Below are positions 6,628 to 13,383 of a stretch of DNA of 14,021 nt, one piece after another. The first letter of the stretch is position 1; each line of letters opens with the position of its first letter. Location of the stretch: assembly GCA_900321195.1 (NCBI GenBank), contig ONVG01000015.1:1-14021 (forward strand). The letters run 5' to 3'. Below the pieces are notes generated by a model, which saw only the letters and a list, made by a program, of their open reading frames with translations, ran no database searches and was not told where the DNA came from. A program made the translations under genes and the position numbers. Source of the stretch: an uncultured Eubacteriales bacterium. Its GTDB lineage: Bacteria; Bacillota; Clostridia; Oscillospirales; Acutalibacteraceae.

Positions 6628-8139
6628 TTATTCAATATTTTTAAAATTATTTTTAAGCCATACACGGTCTATTTTACCGTTGCTGTTGTATGGCATTGAC
6701 GGTATTTTTATGATCCTGTTCGGGACCATGTATTCGGGCACACGCTTTTTGAGTTCATCAAGAAGCTCGTCCTTTTTAGCCTTGCCCTCGTATATCAGTA
6801 TAAGACTGTCCTCCGCAGGGTCGTATATGCAGGCGTTGACGCTCACTCCGTCAGCCGCAGCCGCGCCGTTCTCTATTTCGCCAAGCTCTATTCGGTAGCC
6901 CATGTGCTTTATCTGAAAGTCTTTTCTTCCGCAGTAAATAAGCTCGCCGTACTCGTTGTACTTGACGATATCACCTGTTTTATAGACTACTTCGGGATAA
7001 GCGCTGTTGAGCGGATTCTGTACGAATACGGAAGATGTCTTTTCGGGGTTGTTGAAATATCCGAATGCAAGGAAAGAGCCTCTTACATAAAGCTCGCCCT
7101 CTTCGCCTGCCGCACATTCCTTACCCTCGTCATTTACGACCATAACATCACAGTTGTTGCAGGCATTTCCGATAGGAAGTGAAGAACCGTCCGCGAATCT
7201 GCGGTTCACAACATAATACGTACAGATATCAGTTGTTTCGGTAGGACCGAAAAGATTTGCATAGAGAAGATCCGGAAGATTGTCCATCCAGTAGTTGAGC
7301 TGTTTTGTAGGCATTACCTCACCTGCAAAGAGTACCTTTTTCAGATATTCAGGCTTGGCATACTTAAACAGTCCGATATTTGCAACTATGCTGAGTGCGG
7401 ACGGCACCCAGTATATCGTGTTTACCTTGTACTGATTTATGTACTTGATAAGGTTTATCGGGAACGAGAAGAACTTCTTCGGGATTATAACAAGCTCTGC
7501 GCCTGTTCTTATGGTACTGAAAAAGTCTGTTACCGACATGCTGAAATAGAAAGGCGTCTGACTGCCGAAAACAGTTTTCTCATCTATATCAAAGGTTTCT
7601 ATTACCCAGTCCGTATAAGAGATAACATTCCTGTGAGAGATAACAGTACCCTTTGGAACGCCTGTAGAGCCTGAAGTAAACAGACAATACAGCGGGTCTG
7701 TATCTATCATCTTAGCGCGGATATCAAGGAGCTTATTCTCATCTGCCGGTGTTTCGGAGATATCGTCACATATAAATATCTCAGCGCCGTCGGCTATTTC
7801 TCTGATACCGTCGGCAAGTCCGGTCTCGGTTATTACTGCTACAGGATGTACAACGCCGAAAGTATTCTTTATTCTCTCTAACGGCATTTTAGAGTCTACA
7901 ACGATATAGAAATTACCGCTGTAAGCAGTGCCGAGCATAGCAGCCGCGCACATAGGAGTCTTATTCATATAGACCGCAACAGGTGAATTTCTTTTATCAA
8001 GACCTGCAAGGGCAGTACCTATACTTTTTGCCTTGCTCATAAGCTGAAAATATGTCAGCTCGCTGACATCATCCCTGAACGCTGTTTTATCAGGGAAGCA
8101 TTTTACTGTCTGTTCAAGACATTCTGTAATATTTTTCAT
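6628..8139 (-). CDS. dltA: DltA-like adenylation enzyme loading the carrier protein
   Basis: This ANL-superfamily enzyme activates an amino acid (or other acid) as an adenylate and loads it onto the carrier protein. The core motifs are TSGSTGVPKG (154-163), GPTETT (298-303), YKTGD (386-390), GRKDFQIKHMGYRIELGEIE (404-423) and NGKID with catalytic Lys489. The frame runs back to 8223, but the ATG at 8139 has a perfect AGGAGG site 5 bases upstream. It yields 503 residues, exactly the length of classical Bacillus DltA. At the position where D-alanine-specific DltA has FCGE, with a Cys lining the pocket, this protein has FAGE (Ala272), which could change substrate choice. It is the first gene of the operon, behind a sigma-A-type promoter with a leader of about 130 bases. 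The DltA-like class is sure; D-alanine as substrate is not. Confidence 0.88.
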   Translation of the reverse strand: MKNITECLEQTVKCFPDKTAFRDDVSELTYFQLMSKAKSIGTALAGLDKRNSPVAVYMNKTPMCAAAMLGTAYSGNFYIVVDSKMPLERIKNTFGVVHPVAVITETGLADGIREIADGAEIFICDDISETPADENKLLDIRAKMIDTDPLYCLFTSGSTGVPKGTVISHRNVISYTDWVIETFDIDEKTVFGSQTPFYFSMSVTDFFSTIRTGAELVIIPKKFFSFPINLIKYINQYKVNTIYWVPSALSIVANIGLFKYAKPEYLKKVLFAGEVMPTKQLNYWMDNLPDLLYANLFGPTETTDICTYYVVNRRFADGSSLPIGNACNNCDVMVVNDEGKECAAGEEGELYVRGSFLAFGYFNNPEKTSSVFVQNPLNSAYPEVVYKTGDIVKYNEYGELIYCGRKDFQIKHMGYRIELGEIENGAAAADGVSVNACIYDPAEDSLILIYEGKAKKDELLDELKKRVPEYMVPNRIIKIPSMPYNSNGKIDRVWLKNNFKNIE

Positions 8140-8278
8140 AAAAGCCTCCTCATAGAATTCTTGCTCATTGCTTGTCATTCTGAAATGAGTAAACAGCATC
8201 AAAAGCTTTCTTACCGCATTCAAAGCAACAAACTTTGGTGCAATTTTTCAGATTTGCTCACTTATAGTCCATAACATA

Positions 8279-8307
8279 ATTATATAAGAAAACTATCGTT
8301 TTTCCAA
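8279..8307 (-). promoter_or_regulatory. Promoter of the Dlt-like operon
   Basis: On the minus strand TTGGAA (8307-8302) and a perfect TATAAT (8284-8279) are separated by exactly 17 bases. Transcription would start near 8272, giving a leader of about 130 bases before the dltA ATG. An inverted repeat ends 17 bases upstream of the -35. The bases 8270-8287, covering the -10, resemble a stretch in the tetR promoter. Confidence 0.75.
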
Positions 8308-8323
8308 TACATTTATTTTTTAA

Positions 8324-8357
8324 ACCTACCAAAAAAACAAATATTTTTTTGGTAAGT
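8324..8357. repeat. Inverted repeat between the TetR gene and the operon promoter
   Basis: A 14-bp inverted repeat with one mismatch, ACCTACC plus seven A (8324-8337) against seven T plus GGTAAGT (8344-8357), encloses a 6-base loop. It lies 52 bases after the tetR stop and just upstream of the operon's -35. It may end tetR transcription, since the stem contains A/T runs in both directions, or be an operator. The sequence alone does not decide. Confidence 0.55.
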
Positions 8358-8409
8358 CTGCCATATTATTAGCTCAAAGTTCCATATTCTGCAACTCTCA
8401 GTTCTTAAT

Positions 8410-8982
8410 TTACATAAGCTCGCTTGAAATATATCTTTTTATAGCAAACAGTTTAAAATCATTTACAAGATCTTTTATGTACACGGCAGTAGCTTCGGGA
8501 GTTTTTTTCATTCCTGTCATTACCCATTTTGAAACAGTTCCCGTTATTCCGTAAGCGAAAAATCCTGCAATAAACTGTCTGTCATCAGCATCTATGCTCT
8601 GTCCTTCTGTCAGCTTGTCTATTATCTTGCATATAACATCGGTAACGGCGTCGAGAAAATATCTTCTGAATTCATCACCATGAGTCGTATTGAGTGCATT
8701 CACATAGAATTTATGATTATCTTTAAGTGTATTGAGCATGTTAAGGAGTTTGTCGCTCCAGTTGTCGATAGACAAGCCCTCTGTGAACGGCACTATTATG
8801 TCGGTATATAGTATCCAGTTAAGAAGGTCATACTTATCCTGAAAATGATAATAAAATGTCTGCCTGTTCAGGCCGCACTTACCCGTGATATCGGATATAG
8901 TTATTTTATCAAAAGACTTTTTATCCATTATTTCCTTAAAGACATCAGCTATTGCCTGTTTAGTCACAACAGATTCCGGCAT
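8410..8982 (-). CDS. TetR/AcrR-family transcriptional regulator
   Basis: This is a 190-residue one-component repressor-type regulator. The N-terminal helix-turn-helix spans about 28-56: ITISDITGKCGLNRQTFYYHFQDKYDLL has the typical TetR recognition helix ending in FYYHF. The rest is an all-helical ligand and dimer domain that resembles the DhaS-type TetR C-terminal domain. The longest frame starts at 9003, but the ATG at 8982 has GGAGGG 8 bases upstream and gives a normal N-terminus. It is co-directional with the Dlt-like operon, 270 bases upstream of dltA, each with its own promoter. The neighbourhood suggests that it controls that operon and itself, and a shared 18-base promoter element supports this weakly. 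The ligand is unknown. Confidence 0.9.
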   Translation of the reverse strand: MPESVVTKQAIADVFKEIMDKKSFDKITISDITGKCGLNRQTFYYHFQDKYDLLNWILYTDIIVPFTEGLSIDNWSDKLLNMLNTLKDNHKFYVNALNTTHGDEFRRYFLDAVTDVICKIIDKLTEGQSIDADDRQFIAGFFAYGITGTVSKWVMTGMKKTPEATAVYIKDLVNDFKLFAIKRYISSELM

Positions 8983-9023
8983 GACAACACCCTCCGTTAA
9001 CAATTAATAATTACTATGGATTC

Positions 9024-9063
9024 TGATATCTTTATTATATCACATAACATATTAATATAACAA
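9024..9063 (-). promoter_or_regulatory. Promoter and candidate operator of the TetR gene
   Basis: On the minus strand TTGTTA (9063-9058) is 18 bases from TATAAT (9039-9034), which is an extended -10 (TGATATAAT). An inverted repeat, TGATAT (9024-9029) with ATATCA (9037-9042), overlaps the -10 and would suit autoregulation by a TetR dimer. The promoter call is fairly good; the operator is inference. Confidence 0.6.
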
Positions 9064-9069
9064 GCCTTA

Positions 9070-9285
9070 GCGCAGACCTGCGCGAAAATCAATTTTATCC
9101 GGCGGAGTGCCTCCGCAGTCAATTCGCGGCGGAGTGCCTCCGCAGTCAATTCTCATTGTCGCTCGCTGCGCCGGCATGCTGCCGGTGTCAATTCGCGTTG
9201 TCGCTCGCTGCGCTCCGCTCTGATTGCAAACCGAACATTTTATTCACGCGGCGGCATGTTGCCGGTGTCAATTCGCGGCGGAGTG
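9070..9285. repeat. Mosaic of short GC-rich stem-loop repeats
   Basis: This stretch between the PLP-enzyme gene and tetR is made of recurring pieces. Unit A, GGCGGAGTGCCTCCGCAGTC, forms a 6-bp stem with a 3-base loop. It occurs whole at 9101-9125 and 9128-9152 (counting the following AATTC) and truncated at 9277-9285. Unit B, GGCATGCTGCCGGTGTC, occurs at 9173-9189 and, with one change, at 9253-9269. Unit C, TTGTCGCTCGCTGCGC, occurs at 9156-9171 and 9198-9213. Most units are joined by TCAATTCGCG-like linkers, and another hairpin (GCGCAGACCTGCGC) opens the array at 9070. The G+C-rich composition stands out from the AT-rich flanks. It resembles REP-type intergenic repeat clusters. No open reading frame or transposase is present. 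Confidence 0.85.
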
Positions 9286-9308
9286 ATACCATGCCCGTAA
9301 AATTTTTA

Positions 9309-11153
9309 TCAGTATCTTAAATAAGCTTCAACTTGTTCAAAATCCTCTGCCATACTCTTTGCTATTTCCTTATCCACAGAGCGCTTTTCTACAAAGAAGT
9401 TTTCTACTGTACTTTTTTCCATTAGATAAGGCATCATATCAAGGAATTTCTGAACCTCTTCCTCAGTATTGTATATTCCTAAGCTTATACGTATCATTCC
9501 CGCCGTTTTTATATCAGTGCAGCCTTCAAAGCTTGCTATCTCACTTTCAGTCAGTTTCATCAAACGCCATACATAAGGATGTGCGCAGAATGCGCCTCGT
9601 CTTGTAGCTACGCCGCCGTTATCTGAAATATATGTTGCAAGTATAAGAGAATTGATATTATTGAAATTAAAGGAAACAACGCCTACTCTGTCATCGATAT
9701 TTTCCGTATCTCCGTATATAACAATATTGTCAAGCTTTTTAAGTCCGTCTATAAGCTTGCGGTTGAGTGCTTTTTCGTGAGCTTCTATATTATCGAAACC
9801 TATCTCCTGCAAAACATCTATAGCCTTGCCGAGACCTACAACACCCGGATAGTTAGGTGAGCCTGCTTCATAAACCTCCGGCGCTCTCTTATAGCTCTGC
9901 TTATCATCCTGTACAAGATTTACAGTACCGCCGCCGTAAAATTCCGGCTGATGCTTATCAAGCACCTCTCTCAGACCTACAACAGCACCGCCGCCGTATG
10001 GTGAGTACATCTTGTGCGCCGAGAATACAAAGAAGTCTATGTTTTCTTCGGGAGTATTGCCTATCATTGAGAATGCTCTGTGAGCAACTATCTGTGCACC
10101 GTCAACAATTATCTTTGCGCCGTATTTATGAGCCATCTTAGCTACTCTGTGTACGTCTGTAACATAACCCGTTACATTTGATGCAGCCGTAACGGTAACG
10201 TATTTTACCTTTCCTTTATTTTCACGGAGAAGTCTTTCTATATCGTCATAAATAACACGGCCCTTTTCATCGACCTCTGCATATATAACATGACAGCGTT
10301 CACGCCAGCTAAGGTCATTTGCATGATGCTCTATTCTCGTAGCAAGAACAATATCATCCTCACTTTCAACAAGTGCTGATGCAAGCTTATTAAGACCGTC
10401 TGTTGTATTGTTTACAAAGAAAGCTGTATATGTACTTGTATAGATGTCATTACCTCCGTCATCAGCGCCGACAAAATTTATTACCTTTTTTCTTACCTCG
10501 TTATATACATCCGTTGAATGATTTGATTTCTGCGAATAGCCTCTTCCTATCGAGCCGTACATTTCAAGCTCCTTGTTTACCTCATTCTGCACAGGAACAA
10601 GCGCAGGTGTTGTTGCAGCATTGTCAAAATTTATAAGCGGTCTTTTAGTTCCGTCTGCAAGCTCTATGTCTTCATCTACGCCTACAACATAGCTTCTTAT
10701 ATTGTCAATAGTATATTTTTCTGGAGGTGTAAACTGTCTTTCAGGATTTTTGGTTTCTGTTGAAGTTTCAGATATTTCTGAACTCTGCTCTGACTTAGAT
10801 TCTGCTTTTGAAGATGTATCTGCGGATGAATTATCCGAAACTGAGCTTTCCTTAGCTTTGGACGGCTCAACTGTATCCGCCTTTGACTCTTCGGATGATG
10901 CTGTTTCAGATACGGAAGATACAGCGGAGGAATTATCCGAAACTGTGTTTTCCTTAGCTTCCGATACCGCAGCTGTATCTGCCTTCGACTCATCGGAGGA
11001 TACTGTTTCAGATACTGAAGATACGGAAGATACTGCAGATGACTGTTCAACTTTTCCATTTGAACATCCGACAAATGATGCTGTGCTTATGCAAAGCAAA
11101 ACAAGCGCACATAAAATACTTTTTATTCTTAATGCTTTAGATCTTCTTTTCAT
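9309..11153 (-). CDS. SufS-like PLP-dependent cysteine desulfurase/class V aminotransferase with lipoprotein signal
   Basis: The enzyme domain (about 145-580) is a class V aminotransferase of the cysteine desulfurase (SufS/CsdA) type. It has NFDNAATTP (175-183), EHHAND (275-280), VDGAQ with Asp351 and Gln354, SAHKMYSPYGG with PLP-binding Lys381, and RRGAFCAHP with Cys523 at the place of the SufS catalytic cysteine. It would release sulfur from cysteine, or act on a related substrate. Unexpectedly, residues 1-30 form a lipoprotein signal peptide (MKRRSKALRIKSIL, hydrophobic core, FVGC with Cys30). Residues 35-140 are a Ser/Glu/Asp-rich spacer containing a 34-residue repeat. The protein is thus predicted to be anchored outside the cell. 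The frame is continuous, so this is not an annotation fusion. The start has an AAGGAGA site 7 bases upstream and a good promoter (11209-11236). The exact reaction is unknown; isopenicillin-epimerase-like relatives are an alternative. Confidence 0.88.
   Translation of the reverse strand: MKRRSKALRIKSILCALVLLCISTASFVGCSNGKVEQSSAVSSVSSVSETVSSDESKADTAAVSEAKENTVSDNSSAVSSVSETASSEESKADTVEPSKAKESSVSDNSSADTSSKAESKSEQSSEISETSTETKNPERQFTPPEKYTIDNIRSYVVGVDEDIELADGTKRPLINFDNAATTPALVPVQNEVNKELEMYGSIGRGYSQKSNHSTDVYNEVRKKVINFVGADDGGNDIYTSTYTAFFVNNTTDGLNKLASALVESEDDIVLATRIEHHANDLSWRERCHVIYAEVDEKGRVIYDDIERLLRENKGKVKYVTVTAASNVTGYVTDVHRVAKMAHKYGAKIIVDGAQIVAHRAFSMIGNTPEENIDFFVFSAHKMYSPYGGGAVVGLREVLDKHQPEFYGGGTVNLVQDDKQSYKRAPEVYEAGSPNYPGVVGLGKAIDVLQEIGFDNIEAHEKALNRKLIDGLKKLDNIVIYGDTENIDDRVGVVSFNFNNINSLILATYISDNGGVATRRGAFCAHPYVWRLMKLTESEIASFEGCTDIKTAGMIRISLGIYNTEEEVQKFLDMMPYLMEKSTVENFFVEKRSVDKEIAKSMAEDFEQVEAYLRY
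10818..11021 (-). repeat. Two 102-bp in-frame repeats encoding the spacer of the PLP lipoprotein
   Basis: Residues 45-78 and 79-112 are two diverged copies of a 34-residue unit containing SSVSET, SSDESKADT or SSEESKADT, and VSDNSSA. The units are adjacent (11021-10920 and 10919-10818). They lengthen a hydrophilic stalk between the lipid anchor and the enzyme. Confidence 0.85.
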
Positions 11154-11208
11154 GTTTCATTCTCCTTAATTTTTTTAAAGCAGAAATAAATTTTGCTTCG
11201 TTGGCTAT

Positions 11209-11236
11209 ATTATATAGCGTTTTTCATATAAGTCAA
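11209..11236 (-). promoter_or_regulatory. Promoter of the PLP lipoprotein gene
   Basis: On the minus strand TTGACT (11236-11231) and TATAAT (11214-11209) are separated by 16 bases, giving a leader of about 50 bases to the ATG at 11153. Upstream, 11286-11307 holds an AT-only hairpin (CTTTATTA and its complement) of unknown role. No clear terminator for the ATPase gene is visible in the gap. Confidence 0.75.
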
Positions 11237-11345
11237 CTAAAAATCAGTCACAATTCTGATACTTCAAGTTACAATTCGTTAACCTCTTTATTATATATGT
11301 AATAAAGTATTATAATACACAAAAAACAGATCAAAATTAATTTTT

Positions 11346-12374
11346 TTACATACTGTATGCTATACTGCCCTTTATTACGTCAGCTGTTGTTTTACCGTCT
11401 TTCTTTTCAAGCCTTATAACTCTTATCGGGTCATCGCTGTCAGCATTTTTGTCATAAGCCTGTGAGTTAAGAAAGCTTTTTAGCGCTTCTTTGCTTCTGA
11501 CGCTTGCAAAAAGCTGTATTTTAAATTTCATGCAAAGCCTTACAACAAAACAGAAAATATCATCAAAATATTCAGACTGCAATGATGTATCGATATCATC
11601 AATAAGAAGAATACCCTGCTTTGATGAAACTATTCCGTTCGCAGCAGACAGCAATTTCTTCACACCGTCGCCCATACATGATACAGGCATAAGGCCAGAT
11701 ATCCTATTATGAACATACTCGGTCAGATGTGAGTTATTCTCATCTTTTCGATATATGATATCAACTATATTTTTGTCAAAAAGTCCGAGAGCCTTTATAA
11801 CAGCTTCTTTATAATACGGCTCGTTTACAGTCTTATCAAATACCCTTCCCGAAATATGCTGTGAAGGAGAAATATATCTTATACTGATATTTTCAGGCTT
11901 TTTTATCGAGTTCCTTATATTGATAAGTTCATTCAGCCTGACAGGAGAATTATTTTTCTCATCTCCGTAACGGCTCGTGATATTTCCGCGAAACTCCGTC
12001 ATTTCATCCATATTCGGACGATACGGCACGTTCACCCTTCTAAATCCTCCTTTAAGCTCAAAGCTGACTGGTTTATTTTTCAATATACCGTTTACAGCTA
12101 TACGCTTTTCAGGTTCGGCGGCATTAAAAAGATAAATAAAGCTGTTAAACTTTGTTATCCTGTTTTCAAGCATATAATTCGAGTTTCTTATATCTGACAC
12201 AGCAAGCACGTTTGAGATATCATCCGTGTTTTTAAGCAGCATAAGAGATTCAAGCACACTTGATTTGCCGCTGTTATTGCCGCCGGTAATTATATTAACA
12301 TCTCCAAGCTCATGCAATTCAAGTCCCGAAACACCTCTGTAGGCTTCAACATTATATTCCGACAAGTATATCAT
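11346..12374 (-). CDS. AAA/OLD-like ATPase (SMC-type P-loop protein)
   Basis: This is a 342-residue ATPase of the AAA_15/AAA_21 type, related to the ATPase part of OLD-family and other defence proteins. The N-terminus (YLSEYNVEAYRGVSGLEL) is the usual beta start, followed by Walker A GGNNSGKSS (31-39). A signature-like SCMGDGVKKLL precedes Walker B ILLIDDID (255-262). The usual catalytic Glu after the Walker B Asp is Asp260. In the switch position, where relatives have a His (as in ATTHS), it has ASVRS. There is no TOPRIM or other nuclease domain. The frame extends to 12446, but the ATG at 12374 gives the proper N-terminus and has AAAGG 9 bases upstream. It starts 37 bases after the methyltransferase stop, so the two probably share a transcript. 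A phage-defence role is suggested by family and context only. Confidence 0.85.
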   Translation of the reverse strand: MIYLSEYNVEAYRGVSGLELHELGDVNIITGGNNSGKSSVLESLMLLKNTDDISNVLAVSDIRNSNYMLENRITKFNSFIYLFNAAEPEKRIAVNGILKNKPVSFELKGGFRRVNVPYRPNMDEMTEFRGNITSRYGDEKNNSPVRLNELINIRNSIKKPENISIRYISPSQHISGRVFDKTVNEPYYKEAVIKALGLFDKNIVDIIYRKDENNSHLTEYVHNRISGLMPVSCMGDGVKKLLSAANGIVSSKQGILLIDDIDTSLQSEYFDDIFCFVVRLCMKFKIQLFASVRSKEALKSFLNSQAYDKNADSDDPIRVIRLEKKDGKTTADVIKGSIAYSM

Positions 12375-12411
12375 TCTATCCGACCTTTCAAAAGAGTAAT
12401 TTTTTATATGA

Positions 12412-13161
12412 TCATTTTCTGAACACAAACAAATATTCATGTGCAATAAGAAGAAAATTATATTTAACGCTGTTTGTTTTCCAAAAACCCGTTGCCCTGC
12501 AATTATGCTGTTGTTTAACGATAAGTTCCTTTAATGTAAATCCAACATCTTTAAAAATTTTCATAACATCAAAACTCATAGGAATCATACAACCCTTTTT
12601 ACGAGTATCACCCATAAGGACAGCACAAAATTTTCCTTTTTTTAAAACCCTATAGCTCTCTGCGGCAACATATTTCATTTGCTCTAAAAAATCCTTTACT
12701 TTTAACTGAGATAAATCGCCGTCAATACCATCACTGTATTTTATGATATCCGCATATGGCGGATGCGTACAAATCAAATCTATACTTTCATCAGGTATAA
12801 AATCAAGATGACGTGCATCACCTTTATGTATATAAACTTTACCATTTGCTCCTTCATATTCAAAATCTGTCTTTTCTCTGCATCGTTCCAAAGCAGTATC
12901 GTTTATATCAACACCTATAATGTTACGGTTTAAAAGCTTAGATTCAACTAATGTTGTACCGCCTCCGGCAAACTGGTCAAGAACTAAATCGCCTTCCTGA
13001 GAATAACGAAGAATTATATTTCTCGGAACATACGGCGACCAGTTACCGCGCCATTTGGCATCATGCGTTGCCCAATTTCCACGTTTTGGAAAAGACCAAT
13101 GAGTAGTCTTTTCCAATTCAAAATAATCAGGATCCCATTTCCTTATTTTCTTTTTAGACAT
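12412..13161 (-). CDS. DNA amino-methyltransferase (N4-cytosine or N6-adenine)
   Basis: This is a 249-residue SAM-dependent DNA methyltransferase. SAM-binding motif I is LDQFAGGGTT (61-70), followed by the acidic IIGVDIN (81-87). The catalytic motif IV is THPPYADIIKYS (132-143), a variant of the [D/S/T]PPY loop with His before the two prolines. Motif I precedes motif IV, unlike the circularly permuted beta-class enzymes. The N-terminal WSFPKRGNWATHDAKWRGNWSPYVP segment is typical of this group. The frame extends to 13206, but the ATG at 13161 has an AGGGGG site 8 bases upstream. It lies between a broken DpnI-type endonuclease and an ATPase gene on the same strand and has its own promoter and palindromic operators. 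The target sequence cannot be read from the protein. It could be a restriction-modification remnant or an orphan enzyme. Confidence 0.88.
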   Translation of the reverse strand: MSKKKIRKWDPDYFELEKTTHWSFPKRGNWATHDAKWRGNWSPYVPRNIILRYSQEGDLVLDQFAGGGTTLVESKLLNRNIIGVDINDTALERCREKTDFEYEGANGKVYIHKGDARHLDFIPDESIDLICTHPPYADIIKYSDGIDGDLSQLKVKDFLEQMKYVAAESYRVLKKGKFCAVLMGDTRKKGCMIPMSFDVMKIFKDVGFTLKELIVKQQHNCRATGFWKTNSVKYNFLLIAHEYLFVFRK

Positions 13162-13208
13162 AATTAGTCCCCCTAAAATTTTTTTCAAAAAAAGATAATA
13201 CTGCATTA

Positions 13209-13227
13209 TTTGAGATATTATCTCAAA
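13209..13227. repeat. Perfect 19-bp palindrome in the methyltransferase leader
   Basis: TTTGAGATATTATCTCAAA is a perfect inverted repeat of nine bases on each side of one central base. It falls in the leader between the promoter (13262-13270) and the start codon. It could be a second operator, since two helical turns suit a dimeric regulator, or an RNA hairpin. It differs in sequence from the tandem palindromes upstream. Confidence 0.7.
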
Positions 13228-13261
13228 CTCATTAAAACTTTTTTTGATTTCTTACAAACTA

Positions 13262-13270
13262 ATTATATCA
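13262..13270 (-). promoter_or_regulatory. Extended -10 promoter of the methyltransferase gene
   Basis: On the minus strand the sequence TGATATAAT (13270-13262) is a perfect extended -10 element. No good -35 exists at the usual distance. The place is instead occupied by the palindromic repeats, so the promoter may depend on the extended -10 or on an activator. Transcription would start near 13255. Confidence 0.6.
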
Positions 13271-13276
13271 CAGATC

Positions 13277-13328
13277 TTTCAAATAGGTGTTTCACTTATA
13301 GTGCAACTTGTTTCACCTATAGTGAAAC
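13277..13328. promoter_or_regulatory. Tandem palindromic operator sites upstream of the methyltransferase promoter
   Basis: Two 19-base palindromes, GTTTCACTTATAGTGCAAC (13289-13307) and GTTTCACCTATAGTGAAAC (13310-13328), are offset by 21 bases, two turns of the helix. The second is almost perfect. A degenerate third copy on the other strand orientation (TTTCAAATAGGTG, about 13277-13290) abuts the -10 region. Such arrays are typical of controller or Xre-type helix-turn-helix proteins. No such regulator gene lies in the window. Confidence 0.75.
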
Positions 13329-13383
13329 TTCAATATACAAAAACATTATCTTTAGATTTATAATTCTTGTTCAGAAGATAATT

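Noticed and set aside
8140..8223. 28-residue N-terminal extension of the DltA-like protein, or a DltX-like microprotein in the leader
   Set aside because: The extension has no ribosome binding site, while the ATG at 8139 has a perfect one and gives the standard length. No frame in 8140-8272 encodes a membrane helix ending in a tyrosine motif.
9101..9285. CRISPR array
   Set aside because: The units are of three different kinds, are self-complementary, and the stretches between them are constant short linkers rather than unique spacers of about 30 bases.
9309..11153. Chance or assembly fusion of a lipoprotein and a cysteine desulfurase
   Set aside because: The frame is open throughout, there is no internal ribosome binding site with a start codon obvious at the domain border, and the linker repeat is of the kind found in surface proteins. 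A search of homologues would settle it.
10702..11169. 155-residue open frame on the plus strand opposite the PLP lipoprotein
   Set aside because: It is the antisense of the Ser/Glu-rich repeat, low in complexity, and has no ribosome binding site of its own.
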